Positions 17,016 through 26,010 of a stretch of 64,000 nucleotides of DNA are shown in pieces. Under the pieces are notes generated by a model. That model saw only the letters and a program-made list of their open reading frames with translations. It did no database searches and had not been told where the DNA came from. This stretch comes from Haloarcula japonica DSM 6131. GTDB taxonomy: Archaea > Halobacteriota > Halobacteria > Halobacteriales > Haloarculaceae. The stretch is taken from positions 105,758 through 169,757 of the forward strand of contig NZ_AOLY01000005.1 of NCBI RefSeq assembly GCF_000336635.1. Reading direction: 5' to 3'. The translations under genes were made by a program, and so were the position numbers. Position 1 is the first letter of the stretch. Each line of letters begins with the position of its first letter.

Positions 17016-19775
17016 CTACGCGTCGTCCAGTTCGGCCTGCCACTCCTGCACTTTCGCCATCAGCTCGACCGGCGGCGTCTCGTTGACATCTAGGTCGGTC
17101 AGCTCCGAGAGAACGGCCTCCGTCTCAGGGTCGAGCGACGCTGCTCCCTCGTCATCGGGGGCCTCGACCGTGTCCTCTCCGGGCACGTGTTCCGGGCTGC
17201 CGTCAGTCGCTACCGGCTCGTCAGCGCCGGCCGATGCGTCGCCCGACTGGCCCGCACCGTCCCTGAACTGCCCCGAATCCAGGTCGAAGACGGCCTGTGT
17301 CGTCCCGCCGCTGTCCCCCTCGCTTCCACGAATCTCGATAGCTTTGTCGTCGCGTAGCCGGTCGAGTACGTCCTGTGACCGGTCGACGACCGGTTCGGGG
17401 ACGCCGGCGAGGTCGGCGACGTGGACGCCGTAGGAGCGGTCGGTCGGCCCGTCCCGAACGGTCCGGAGGAACGTCACATCGCCGTCCCCTTCCGCAGACC
17501 GCGGCTCGCCGTCGACCGCGACGTGGACGTTTTCGACGGTCGGCAGTTCCTCGCCCAGCGCCGTCAGTTCGTGGTAGTGGGTCGCAAACAGCGTCTTCGA
17601 CTGAATAGAGTTGACGATGTACTCCGTTGCCGCCCAGGCGATAGAGATACCGTCGAAGGTAGCCGTCCCGCGGCCCACCTCGTCCAGTATCACGAGTGAT
17701 TCCTCGGTGGCCGAGTGGAGGATGTTCGACAGCTCCTGCATCTCGACCATGAACGTCGAGCGGCCCTGTGCGAGCTCGTCCAGCGCGCCGACACGCGTGA
17801 AGATGCCGTCTACGAGGCCGACCGTCGCCGACCGCGCCGGCACGAAACTGCCTACCTGGGCGAGCAGCGTGATGAGCGCGGCCTGGCGCATGTACGTCGA
17901 TTTCCCGCTCATGTTCGGCCCGGTGACGATGAGGAACTGCCGGTCGTCGTCCATGTAGAGGTCGTTCGGGACGAACTCGGTAGTCTGCTCGACGACCGGG
18001 TGGCGGCCAGCTTCGATGGACAGTTCGTTGCCCTCGGCGACCGCCGGCCGGGTCCAGTCGTTCTCGACGGCGTGGACTGCAAGCGACGCGAACGCGTCCA
18101 GTTCCGCCAGCGTTCGGCCCACGTCCTGCAGCAACGTCGCGCGCTCGGCCACCCGCGCTCGGAGTTCCTGGAACCGCTCGTACTCCATGTCGTGGCGGCG
18201 CTCCTCCAAGCGTAACACGTCCCGTTCTTTCTCGTCGAGTTCGGGCGTCGTGTAGCGTTTGGAGTTCTTCAGCGTCTTGATATGCTGGTACTTCTCGGGA
18301 ACGGCGTCGGTTTCGCTCTTGCCGACCTGAATGTAGTAGCCGTCGGTCTTGTTCCGGTCGACCGAGAGGTGGGTGATGCCGGTCCGCTCCTTCTCGCGGT
18401 CCGGCAGGGTCTCCAGCCACTCTAGGGCGGCCTCGTGCTCGTCGATGATCTCGTCGAGGTCGTCGTCGTACCCCCGCTTGAACAGGCCGCCCTGGCGCAC
18501 TGTCCCCGGCGGGTCCGCGACCAGCGCGCTGTCGAGTTCCGCCGCCGTCGAATCGGCTGCCTCACGGTCAGCCCCGTCGAGGGCGTCGGCAAGGGGCGAC
18601 TCGGCCAGCCGCTCGGTTTCGGTCACGGCATCAGCGACCTGCCCCAACAGTGACAGGGTCTCCTGGACCGCTCGCAGGTCCCGCGCGTCCGCACTGCCCG
18701 ACGTGGCCCGCGCCGCCAGCCGTTCGAGGTCGTATGCATCCGACAGCGTCTCCCGGATCCGCTCGCGGGCCATCGCCGCCTCCGACAGCGCCGCTACGCA
18801 GGACTGCCGCCGTCGGAGCTCAGCCCGGTTTCGCCGTGGTCGCTGGAGCCATTGCTGGAGCAGTCGCCCGCCGGCGGCCGTGACCGTGTGGTCGATGGTG
18901 TCGAACAGCGATCCCGAGCTGTCGCCCTGCATCGTCTCGGTGAGTTCGAGGTTCCGCTGGGTCGTCGCATCGAGGTCGACGTGGTCGCGCTCGCCGTACG
19001 CTTGCAGGCGCGTGACCGCCGCCAGCGTCCCGACGCCGGTGTCCTCAACGTAGGATAGCACCGCCCCGGCGGCTCGCAGTGCCACGTCTTGATCACCGAT
19101 ACCGACGCTGTCGACCGTCTCGCTCCCGAACTGTTCGCGGACGGTATGGCTCGCTCGACCCGGCTCGAACGACGCCGAATCGTGGAGCGTCAGCGCTGCG
19201 TCCGTCCGATCGCGTAACCGGTCCAGAAACTCGTCGTCGTTCCGCAACTCCGGTCCGGGAAGAATCTCTGCCGGTGCGAACGTGTAGAGTTCGGTCAGCG
19301 CCTCGCCCGTGTCGGCGTCATCAAGCTGTGTGACTTGGAACTGGCCCGTGGTCACGTCTGTCGCGGCGATGCCGTAGGTGTCACCGCCGTCCCGGCTGGT
19401 CTCCCGGACAACCGCGGCGAGGTACTGCGCCGATTCGTCGCCGGTCTCCAGATGTGTCCCCGGCGTCACGACCCGCGTTATCTCGCGGGCGTGGCCGTTT
19501 TCGGTTTCGTGTTGGTCAGCAATAGCGACCCGGTAGCCCCGCTCGACCAGTGCGGAGACGTACGGCGTCAGGTCGTCGACCGGGACCCCCGCCATCGGAT
19601 ACGACGAGCCGTGCGAGGATTTCTGGCTCACCTTCAGGTCGAGCTCGTCGGCGACGATCTCGGCGTCCTCGGCGAAGAACTCGTAGAAGTCGCCACACTG
19701 CATCGCCAGCAGGTCCGCGTCAGTCCCCTCCTTGAGTGTGAGGAACTCCCCGACGATTCCCGTCGCCTCTGTCAT
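17016..19775 (-). CDS. mutS: DNA mismatch repair protein MutS
   Basis: A 919-residue protein starting at MTEATGIVGEF. The N-terminal mismatch-reading loop is present (MQCGDFYEFF; Phe-x-Glu wedge, about residue 28). The ATPase domain has Walker A GPNMSGKSTYMRQ, Walker B VILDEVGRGTATFDG and the THYHELT switch. The C-terminal ~110 residues are acidic and low-complexity before a final helix ending VQEWQAELDD. This is a MutS1-type recognition protein acting with MutL (4606-6759). The longer frame to 19880 has no support. Confidence 0.95.
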   Translation of the reverse strand: MTEATGIVGEFLTLKEGTDADLLAMQCGDFYEFFAEDAEIVADELDLKVSQKSSHGSSYPMAGVPVDDLTPYVSALVERGYRVAIADQHETENGHAREITRVVTPGTHLETGDESAQYLAAVVRETSRDGGDTYGIAATDVTTGQFQVTQLDDADTGEALTELYTFAPAEILPGPELRNDDEFLDRLRDRTDAALTLHDSASFEPGRASHTVREQFGSETVDSVGIGDQDVALRAAGAVLSYVEDTGVGTLAAVTRLQAYGERDHVDLDATTQRNLELTETMQGDSSGSLFDTIDHTVTAAGGRLLQQWLQRPRRNRAELRRRQSCVAALSEAAMARERIRETLSDAYDLERLAARATSGSADARDLRAVQETLSLLGQVADAVTETERLAESPLADALDGADREAADSTAAELDSALVADPPGTVRQGGLFKRGYDDDLDEIIDEHEAALEWLETLPDREKERTGITHLSVDRNKTDGYYIQVGKSETDAVPEKYQHIKTLKNSKRYTTPELDEKERDVLRLEERRHDMEYERFQELRARVAERATLLQDVGRTLAELDAFASLAVHAVENDWTRPAVAEGNELSIEAGRHPVVEQTTEFVPNDLYMDDDRQFLIVTGPNMSGKSTYMRQAALITLLAQVGSFVPARSATVGLVDGIFTRVGALDELAQGRSTFMVEMQELSNILHSATEESLVILDEVGRGTATFDGISIAWAATEYIVNSIQSKTLFATHYHELTALGEELPTVENVHVAVDGEPRSAEGDGDVTFLRTVRDGPTDRSYGVHVADLAGVPEPVVDRSQDVLDRLRDDKAIEIRGSEGDSGGTTQAVFDLDSGQFRDGAGQSGDASAGADEPVATDGSPEHVPGEDTVEAPDDEGAASLDPETEAVLSELTDLDVNETPPVELMAKVQEWQAELDDA

Positions 19776-19870
19776 ACACGTCCGTGTGGCCGTCCCGGGC
19801 GTAAGGATTGCGGGTCGGTCGCGGCCGCCGGGCGCGGCCAGTGAAGGGGCTACAGGCCGTAGAGCCGAGT

Positions 19871-20263
19871 ATGAACGCAAGCGCGACTATCGAGGCCTAC
19901 TACGAGGCGCTCCGGGCCGGCGAGCCGCTCGGCCCCTTTTTCGCCCCCGATACGGACCGCTCGGTCGTCAAGTTCGGCATCTCCGAACAGCTGGTCGGGA
20001 CTGACGCCGTCAGAGCGGGGCTGCGAGCGCAGACCGAGACGACGATGGACTGGACCGTCGACAGCCGCGCGCTCCGGGTGACGGAACGCGAGGGCTACGC
20101 CTGGTTCAGCGACGACGTGGTACTGTGCTGGACCGACACCGAAGGCACGGTCCGTCACGAGTACGGCACCCGCTGGAGCGGGACCCTCGAAGCCACCGGT
20201 GGGGCGCGCGAGTGGCAGTTTGTCGGCATGCACGTCAGCACGGCCGACTCGATCGAGGGCTGA
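19871..20263 (+). CDS. SnoaL-like/NTF2-fold protein
   Basis: A 130-residue protein with the NTF2-like order: helix SATIEAYYEALRAGEP, TDRSVVKFGISEQLVG, a strand-rich half (LRVTEREGYAWFSDDVVLCW) and VRHEYGTRWSGTLEATG. SnoaL-like and DUF4440-like proteins bind small hydrophobic ligands or act as isomerase-type enzymes. The substrate is not predictable. It diverges from mutS (95 bases between starts) and stands alone. Confidence 0.75.
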   Translation: MNASATIEAYYEALRAGEPLGPFFAPDTDRSVVKFGISEQLVGTDAVRAGLRAQTETTMDWTVDSRALRVTEREGYAWFSDDVVLCWTDTEGTVRHEYGTRWSGTLEATGGAREWQFVGMHVSTADSIEG

Positions 20264-20406
20264 CCCCGTCTGGAACTGGAGCGGGCGAACGGATACGGCC
20301 CGGTTTGGCTTACTTCTCCGTGACAAGCGCTCAGTAAGGGTACTGCCATTCAATGCCATTCCGGTTCTCGACGGTCGGCGAACGACTAACTGAGATCTGG
20401 GTTAAC

Positions 20407-20416
20407 TTTTATTAAG
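20407..20416 (+). promoter_or_regulatory. TATA box of the GH97 gene
   Basis: TTTTATTAAG lies 23-29 bases before the three clustered ATG codons at 20427, 20436 and 20439. The spacing favours a leaderless transcript beginning at 20436 or 20439, which would drop three or four residues from the annotated start. Confidence 0.5.
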
Positions 20417-20426
20417 TATCCCTCTG

Positions 20427-23400
20427 ATGACAGCAATGATGGTTGATGAACAATTACCTCTCAACTCCAGTCAGAGTCGAAGACAGTTCCTCAGGGGCGT
20501 CGGGTCGCTGCTGGCCGCATCAGCGTTCTCGGTCTCCGTGTCCGACGACGCTGCCGCACAGGTAACAGACGGCGACGATTCGCCCACACGGACCGTCCCG
20601 TCGCCCGACGGGACGGTGACGCTCTCCGTGGACGTCTCAGACGGCGTGGTAACGTACGAGGTCACGCACGACGACACCACGCTCATCGAAGAGTCCGAAC
20701 TGGGCTTCGAGTTCCAGAATCAGGACGCCTTTGGCTCCGGTCTGGCAGTGACAGGGAGCGAGCGGACCGAAGTCGACACCACCTGGACGCCGGTCTGGGA
20801 CCGCTACGACGAAATTCCGGAGCGGTACACGGAGCTCCGTCTGGGAATCGCGGAATCGGCCGGCCCGGAGCGGTTCGGTACGCTCGTCTTCCGGGTGTTC
20901 GACGACGGTGTCGGCTTCCGGTTTATCTTCGGAGAGCCCTTCGGCGACCAGTTCGTCATCACCGCCGAGCGGACCGAGTACAACTTCGCCGGGGACTACA
21001 CCTCCTGGTGGATCCCCAACGACTACAACAACTTCGAGGTGGAGTACGAGGAGACGCCGCTGAGCGAGGTCGCTGGCGAACTGGACGACACCAGTTTCGA
21101 CGGCGTCCACACGCCGATGACGATGCGGACCGATGACGGCCGCTATCTCGCCGTCCACGAGGCCGACCTCACCGACTACGCCTCGCTCGCGCTCACGTCG
21201 TCGGACGCCGGCGACACGACCTTCGAATCGACGCTCGCGCCGCTACCTGACGGGACGAAGGTGTCGGCCTCGGCCCCGCACGTCACCCCGTGGCGCACGG
21301 TCCAGGTGGGGACCAGCGCCGGCGACCTCGTCGAGTCGAACCTGGTGGTGAACCTCAACGATGACTACGACGAGTCGGTGTTCACCCAGGGCGTCGACTG
21401 GATCGAGCCCCAGAAGTTCATCGGCGTCTGGTGGCTGATGATCACCGGCCGCGCGCAGTGGGAGTACACGACGAACGATGACGGCACCGTCACCGGCAAC
21501 CACGGCGCACAGACCGGCCGCGCCAAGCAGTACATGGACTTCGCCAGCGAGCACGACATCCCCGGCGTTCTCGTCGAAGGGTGGAACGAGGGCTGGTCGA
21601 GCTATCCGGGAGATGGCAGCGGTTTCGATTTCTCCACACCGTATCCGGACTTCGACCTGGCGGAAGTGACCGACTACGGGCCGAGCCTCGATCCGCCCAC
21701 CCAGATGACGATGCACAACGAGACGGCGGGGGACTTCCGGAACTACGAGTCCCAGTTAGACGATGCCTTCTCGCTGTACGACGACTTGGGAATCCGGACC
21801 ATCAAAAGCGGCTATGTCTCCGACAGCGGCGACCTCGCGGGCGAGGGGTTCAACCACCACAACCAGGTGCTCGTCAACCACCACACGCTGGTCGCCGAGA
21901 CCGCGGCGGCCAACCGTCAGATGCTCGACGTCCACGAGCCGATTCATCCGACCGGCCGCCGACGGACGTATCCCAACCTGATGACCCGCGAGGGGGTCAA
22001 AGGCCAGGAGTACGACGCCTTCGGCGACGTGAGCCCCGAGCACCACGTCACGTTCCCCTTTACGCGGATGCTAGGCGGGCCGGTCGAGTACACGCCGGGC
22101 ATCTTCGACATGGACTCGGGGTCGGGCGGCATCGAGACCACCCGCGCGAAGCAACTGGCGATGTACCCGACGTACTTCAGCGGCCTCCAGATGGCCGCCG
22201 ACTTACCCAGTTCCTATCTGGCCGACCAGCCGTCGACGACCGCTGTCGGCGAGGTCGCCCAGGCCGAGTGGGGCGACACCGAGGGCTTCTCGACGGCCGC
22301 TCGCTGGGCCAACGCCCAGGGCGAGCAGTACGTCGCCATCGACCCCAACAGCGCCGCGCCCGGCGCGACCGTCTCCTGGACCGTCGAGGACGCCGGCGAG
22401 GGCGAGTACGACCTCCACTTCCGGTACGCCAGCGACGCCGAGGAGAACGCCGTCGGTCCGGATACTGACCGCACTGCGACGGTACTGGTCAACGGCTCCG
22501 CGGCCGGTCAGCTCACGTTCCCGCCCACCGAGTACTGGAACGTCTGGGAGAGCGTCTCGACGACCGTCTCGTTGACGGGCGACGGGGACGAGATCGCGCT
22601 CTCGCTGACCGCCGAGGACACCGGCGGTTTCAATCTCGACTCGATGGCGGTCACCGAACCCAGCGCGTCGATGCCCGAACCTGAGACGGTGCCCATCCGC
22701 GGTGAGACCGTCGATGCGTTCCAGTTCATCGAGGACGTGCCGGCCGCCGGCTGGGACGACACGCGCGTCATCGACGCCGAGATCGGCGACTACATGGTCA
22801 CCGCACGGCAGAAAGGCGAGGAGTGGTATCTCGGCGCGATGACCGACGAGGGCGGCCGCGCCGTCGACGTGCCCCTGGAGTTCCTCTCGCCCGCCTCGGA
22901 CAGCGACGGGCAGGGGCCGGGGAACGATAACGGGGAGAAGAACGGAACGAACGGGGCCAGCGGCAACGAGAAGGGCAACGGTAACGATACCGGTCCCAAC
23001 GGCCCGAAGTACGTCGCCGAGATCTATGCCGACGGCATCGACGCGGCCTACGACGAGAACCTGACCGACGTTCACGTCGACGAGGCCGTCGTCACACCGG
23101 AGACCACCCTGCTCGCGTCGATGGTCGGCAGCGGCGGGACGGCCGTCCGCTTCCGACGCGCAACGGGCCAAGAGATCAACGACCTGCCCGAGTACGAGCG
23201 GCCCGAACAGAACGTCGATGTCGATATCAGCGACGAGGTGTTCATTCAGGAGCCGTTCATCCGGGCCACCGGGCGCAACGACGGGGCGTTCATTGGCGGG
23301 ACCACGGTGACGCTCCACGTCGACGGCGAGGCCGTCGGAACAGAGAACGTCCGATTCCCGCCGAACGCCGGCGACGCCACGTACGAATTCGGCTACAGCA

Positions 23401-24179
23401 TCGACGCGGCCGGCGACTACGACGTATCGGTCACGCTCCCGGACGGCACGACGCTGGTGAGCGAGACGGTGACGGTCAAGCCACCGGCGACGGTGGCCGA
23501 ACTCGCCGACCCGTCCGGCGACGACACCGGTCCCGGCGGGTACACGTATCCGACCAACGGTGACTTCGAGGACGGCGCGTTCGACTTGGAGTCGCTGACG
23601 GTCGAACAGACGCCGAGCCTCCATCGCTTCACCTTCGAGGTGGCAAACCTTTACAACGCCTTCGGCAGCAGCCGCGACTTCTCGCCGCAGTGGTTCGTCC
23701 TCTGGCTTCGCGACCCGAGCGCTGACAGCGGGGCGACGAGCAGCCTCGATGACCTCGGCGCGAACGTCGACTTCGAGTCGCCGTGGCAGTACCGCCTGGA
23801 GATCAGCGGCTTCTCCAAGAGCGCGGCCGACGCCAGCGGCACGGCGCTGACCGACGCTGACGGGGGCCCGGTCTCCCTCGGCGAAGCCGTCGACGTGGAC
23901 GCGGGGACAGTCACGCTTACTCTCGACAGAGAGGCCGTCGGCGGCGCTGACGCGGGGGACCTCGAAGTCGTCGCGATGGTGCAGTCCGAGGACCGCGGGT
24001 CGCTACGGCCCGTCGCCGAAGAAGCCCAGAGCTACGTCTTCGGCGGTGCCAAGCCGGACGCGGTCGAGAACGCCCCGCGAATCATGGACCTGACGACGCC
24101 GGCGGGTGTCAGCCAGTCCGACGCGCTGGCCTACAGCGCCGACTCGCGGGCGACGCTGCCGTTCGTCTCGCTCGATTAG
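20427..24179 (+). CDS. Tat-secreted multidomain GH97 family glycoside hydrolase
   Basis: A 1250-residue protein. A twin-arginine signal (SRRQFLRGVGSLLAA, about 17-45) is followed by a GH97 N-terminal beta-sandwich (to about 300) and a (beta/alpha)8 catalytic domain. The acidic motifs are HNET (about 431), HEPIHPTG (about 504) and REGVKGQE (about 527), matching the inverting alpha-glucosidase subgroup (SusB Glu439, Glu508, Glu532). A CBM35-like module (about 606-748) is inserted before the GH97 C-terminal domain, which is itself split by a Gly/Asn linker (about 823-861). A further beta domain and a Glucodextranase_C-like domain (about 1031-1250) end the protein. Substrate: an extracellular alpha-linked oligosaccharide or polysaccharide. 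Confidence 0.88.
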   Translation: MTAMMVDEQLPLNSSQSRRQFLRGVGSLLAASAFSVSVSDDAAAQVTDGDDSPTRTVPSPDGTVTLSVDVSDGVVTYEVTHDDTTLIEESELGFEFQNQDAFGSGLAVTGSERTEVDTTWTPVWDRYDEIPERYTELRLGIAESAGPERFGTLVFRVFDDGVGFRFIFGEPFGDQFVITAERTEYNFAGDYTSWWIPNDYNNFEVEYEETPLSEVAGELDDTSFDGVHTPMTMRTDDGRYLAVHEADLTDYASLALTSSDAGDTTFESTLAPLPDGTKVSASAPHVTPWRTVQVGTSAGDLVESNLVVNLNDDYDESVFTQGVDWIEPQKFIGVWWLMITGRAQWEYTTNDDGTVTGNHGAQTGRAKQYMDFASEHDIPGVLVEGWNEGWSSYPGDGSGFDFSTPYPDFDLAEVTDYGPSLDPPTQMTMHNETAGDFRNYESQLDDAFSLYDDLGIRTIKSGYVSDSGDLAGEGFNHHNQVLVNHHTLVAETAAANRQMLDVHEPIHPTGRRRTYPNLMTREGVKGQEYDAFGDVSPEHHVTFPFTRMLGGPVEYTPGIFDMDSGSGGIETTRAKQLAMYPTYFSGLQMAADLPSSYLADQPSTTAVGEVAQAEWGDTEGFSTAARWANAQGEQYVAIDPNSAAPGATVSWTVEDAGEGEYDLHFRYASDAEENAVGPDTDRTATVLVNGSAAGQLTFPPTEYWNVWESVSTTVSLTGDGDEIALSLTAEDTGGFNLDSMAVTEPSASMPEPETVPIRGETVDAFQFIEDVPAAGWDDTRVIDAEIGDYMVTARQKGEEWYLGAMTDEGGRAVDVPLEFLSPASDSDGQGPGNDNGEKNGTNGASGNEKGNGNDTGPNGPKYVAEIYADGIDAAYDENLTDVHVDEAVVTPETTLLASMVGSGGTAVRFRRATGQEINDLPEYERPEQNVDVDISDEVFIQEPFIRATGRNDGAFIGGTTVTLHVDGEAVGTENVRFPPNAGDATYEFGYSIDAAGDYDVSVTLPDGTTLVSETVTVKPPATVAELADPSGDDTGPGGYTYPTNGDFEDGAFDLESLTVEQTPSLHRFTFEVANLYNAFGSSRDFSPQWFVLWLRDPSADSGATSSLDDLGANVDFESPWQYRLEISGFSKSAADASGTALTDADGGPVSLGEAVDVDAGTVTLTLDREAVGGADAGDLEVVAMVQSEDRGSLRPVAEEAQSYVFGGAKPDAVENAPRIMDLTTPAGVSQSDALAYSADSRATLPFVSLD

Positions 24180-24910
24180 CCCTCGTCGAGGGCGTCTATC
24201 GCCGCTTCGAGCGTGAACTGTCCCTCGTAGAGCGCGCTGCCGACGACGACGGCGGCGGCCCCGGCCGACCGGAGCGCCAGCACGTCGTCGATCGTCGCGA
24301 CGCCGCCGCTTGCGATGACTGGGATGTCGACGCTGTCGACCAGCCGGCGGACCGGGTCAGTCCGAACCCCTTCGAGTTGCCCTTCCACGTCCACGTCGGT
24401 AAAGAGGATGCCGCCGGCCCCGAGGTCGGCGTAGCGGGCGGCGGCTTCGGCGGGGTCCAGGCCGGTTCCTTCAGTCCACCCGGAAACGACCACCTCGCCG
24501 TCCTTCGCATCGAGGCTCACCAGCACGCTGCCGGGGTGTTCGTCGCTGATCTCGCGGACGACCTCTGGCGTCTCGACGGCCGCCGTACCCAGGATGACGC
24601 GGTCCAGCCCGCGGTCCAGCAGGCTGACGGCGTCCTCGGCGGTCCGGATGCCGCCGCCGAGCTGCACGTCCACGTCAGACCCCACCGCGTCGAGGACGCT
24701 TTCGATGGCCGCCGCGTTCTGTCGCTCGCCCTCGAACGCGCCGTCGAGGTCGACGAGGTGGAGCGTCCGCGCGCCGGCGTCGACCCACCGCTGTGCGGCC
24801 TCGACCGGGTCGCCGTAGGTCTTCTCCGTACCGCGTTCGCCGCCGACCAGCTGGACCACCTGTCCGTCCTGCATGTCGACCGCGGGGACGACCTCGAACT
24901 CGGGAAACAT
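24176..24910 (-). CDS. hisA: Phosphoribosylformimino-5-aminoimidazole carboxamide ribotide isomerase HisA
   Basis: A 244-residue TIM barrel with two half-barrel phosphate motifs: the N-terminal acid VPAVDMQDGQVVQLVGG, DVQLGGGIRT, and the C-terminal VIASGGVATIDDV and AVVVGSALYEG. It catalyses the ProFAR to PRFAR step of histidine synthesis. It converges on the GH97 gene and the two stops overlap by four bases. Its pathway partner HisI is at 30123, so histidine genes are dispersed. Confidence 0.95.
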   Translation of the reverse strand: MFPEFEVVPAVDMQDGQVVQLVGGERGTEKTYGDPVEAAQRWVDAGARTLHLVDLDGAFEGERQNAAAIESVLDAVGSDVDVQLGGGIRTAEDAVSLLDRGLDRVILGTAAVETPEVVREISDEHPGSVLVSLDAKDGEVVVSGWTEGTGLDPAEAAARYADLGAGGILFTDVDVEGQLEGVRTDPVRRLVDSVDIPVIASGGVATIDDVLALRSAGAAAVVVGSALYEGQFTLEAAIDALDEG

Positions 24911-25020
24911 GGGCGGTGGTCCGGCGGCGGCGGTCGAAAGCGTGTCGGTCCGATGCGTACAGACGGCTGTCTGACCCAGTGTACCCCCATGCTTTTACGC
25001 CGTGATAGGAAAGTTCAGCT

Positions 25021-25941
25021 ATGGTTTTGGCAACATCTGTCCTCACACCGCTCGCCCGTCGGCTCGAAGCAATCATGTTTGGGCGGTACGAGCGCGAATA
25101 CCAACTCTTCGAACAGGCCGTGCTGGTCGTCGCTGTCGGTCTGGCGCTGGCCTGGGGACTGGCCGCGTTCGGTGTTCTATCGCTTGGTACCGGCACGGAG
25201 TCACTGCTTGCGACCGCTGCGAGCATCGCCATCTCGGCGTTCGTCGTTGTCGGCTTGCTGCAGTTTCTCGTCCTTGCGAACGTCCTCGAGCGGACAAACG
25301 AGGACGTCGCTACCAAGGCCGCGGAACTCGAAGAGGCAGCCGAGCAACTAGAGACGACTGCCGAGGAGCTAGAGACGACCGCCGACGAGGTCGAAAACGC
25401 CGCTGAGACGGTCGACGAGGCCGCCGAGGATGTTGAGCAGACAGCGGACGAAGTCGAGCAGACGGCGGATGAGGTCGAACAGACGGCTGACGAGGTGGAA
25501 GAAACCGTCGACGAGGTCGAACAGACAGCCGACGAGGTCGAGCGGACGGCTGACGAAGTCGAACAGACTGCGACCGAGACCGGTGACGAGGACGCCGCCG
25601 AGAAGGTGACCGAAGTCAAAGACAAGACGACCGAAGTCAAGGATAAGACGACCGAAGTCAAGGACAAGACCACGGAGGTCAAAGACAAGGCGACGGAAGC
25701 GAAAGACAGGACGACTGAAGTGAAAGACAAGACCACGGAGGTCAAAGACAAGACCAGCGACGCGAAGCAGACCGCCGAATCGGTTACCGACGAGGTCGAA
25801 GCGGCCAAGCAGACAGCGAGCGAGGTCGAGGAGACGGCAGCGGAAGTCGAGGAGACGGTGCCGGCCGACGAGGACCGCCTCGCTGACGAGACTGCCGAGT
25901 CGGACACCGCCGACAGCGGCTCGGACGAACGGTCCCGCTAG
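25021..25941 (+). CDS. Membrane-anchored heptad-repeat coiled-coil protein
   Basis: A 306-residue protein. Two membrane helices (about 32-54 and 61-87) precede an ~200-residue helical tail. The tail first has about seven copies of an acidic VEQTADE heptad (about 137-184), then seven copies of a mixed-charge TEVKDKT heptad (about 197-248), then a shorter acidic stretch. The pattern resembles LEA-type or coiled-coil stalk proteins. The underlying 21-base repeats make the region prone to copy-number change. It could be a stress-related or membrane-shape protein; no enzyme motif is visible. Confidence 0.7.
   Translation: MVLATSVLTPLARRLEAIMFGRYEREYQLFEQAVLVVAVGLALAWGLAAFGVLSLGTGTESLLATAASIAISAFVVVGLLQFLVLANVLERTNEDVATKAAELEEAAEQLETTAEELETTADEVENAAETVDEAAEDVEQTADEVEQTADEVEQTADEVEETVDEVEQTADEVERTADEVEQTATETGDEDAAEKVTEVKDKTTEVKDKTTEVKDKTTEVKDKATEAKDRTTEVKDKTTEVKDKTSDAKQTAESVTDEVEAAKQTASEVEETAAEVEETVPADEDRLADETAESDTADSGSDERSR
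25432..25764 (+). repeat. Two 21-base tandem-repeat blocks inside the coiled-coil gene
   Basis: Block one (about 25432-25575) encodes VEQTADE units and block two (about 25609-25764) encodes TEVKDKT units. Each unit is seven codons, so gain or loss of a copy keeps the frame. Spacing is continuous with no spacer sequence, which rules out a CRISPR array. Confidence 0.85.
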
Positions 25942-26010
25942 CGGCTATCGCCGGCGCTAGACCGATTATCCGTTCGGTACGTTTTAACCCGGTGAGAGTC
26001 TGGCATCCGT

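Noticed and set aside
17016-17400. Frameshift or fusion at the acidic C-terminal end of MutS
   Set aside because: The frame continues smoothly to a final helix; the acidic low-complexity stretch is a normal haloarchaeal linker.
22203-23624. A 473-residue minus-strand frame under the GH97 gene
   Set aside because: A typical high-GC shadow frame, rich in Arg/Val with no recognisable domain; the plus strand has clear GH97 motifs.
25432-25764. Regular 21-base repeats suggesting a CRISPR array
   Set aside because: There are no spacers, the units are contiguous and in frame, and they encode coiled-coil heptads.
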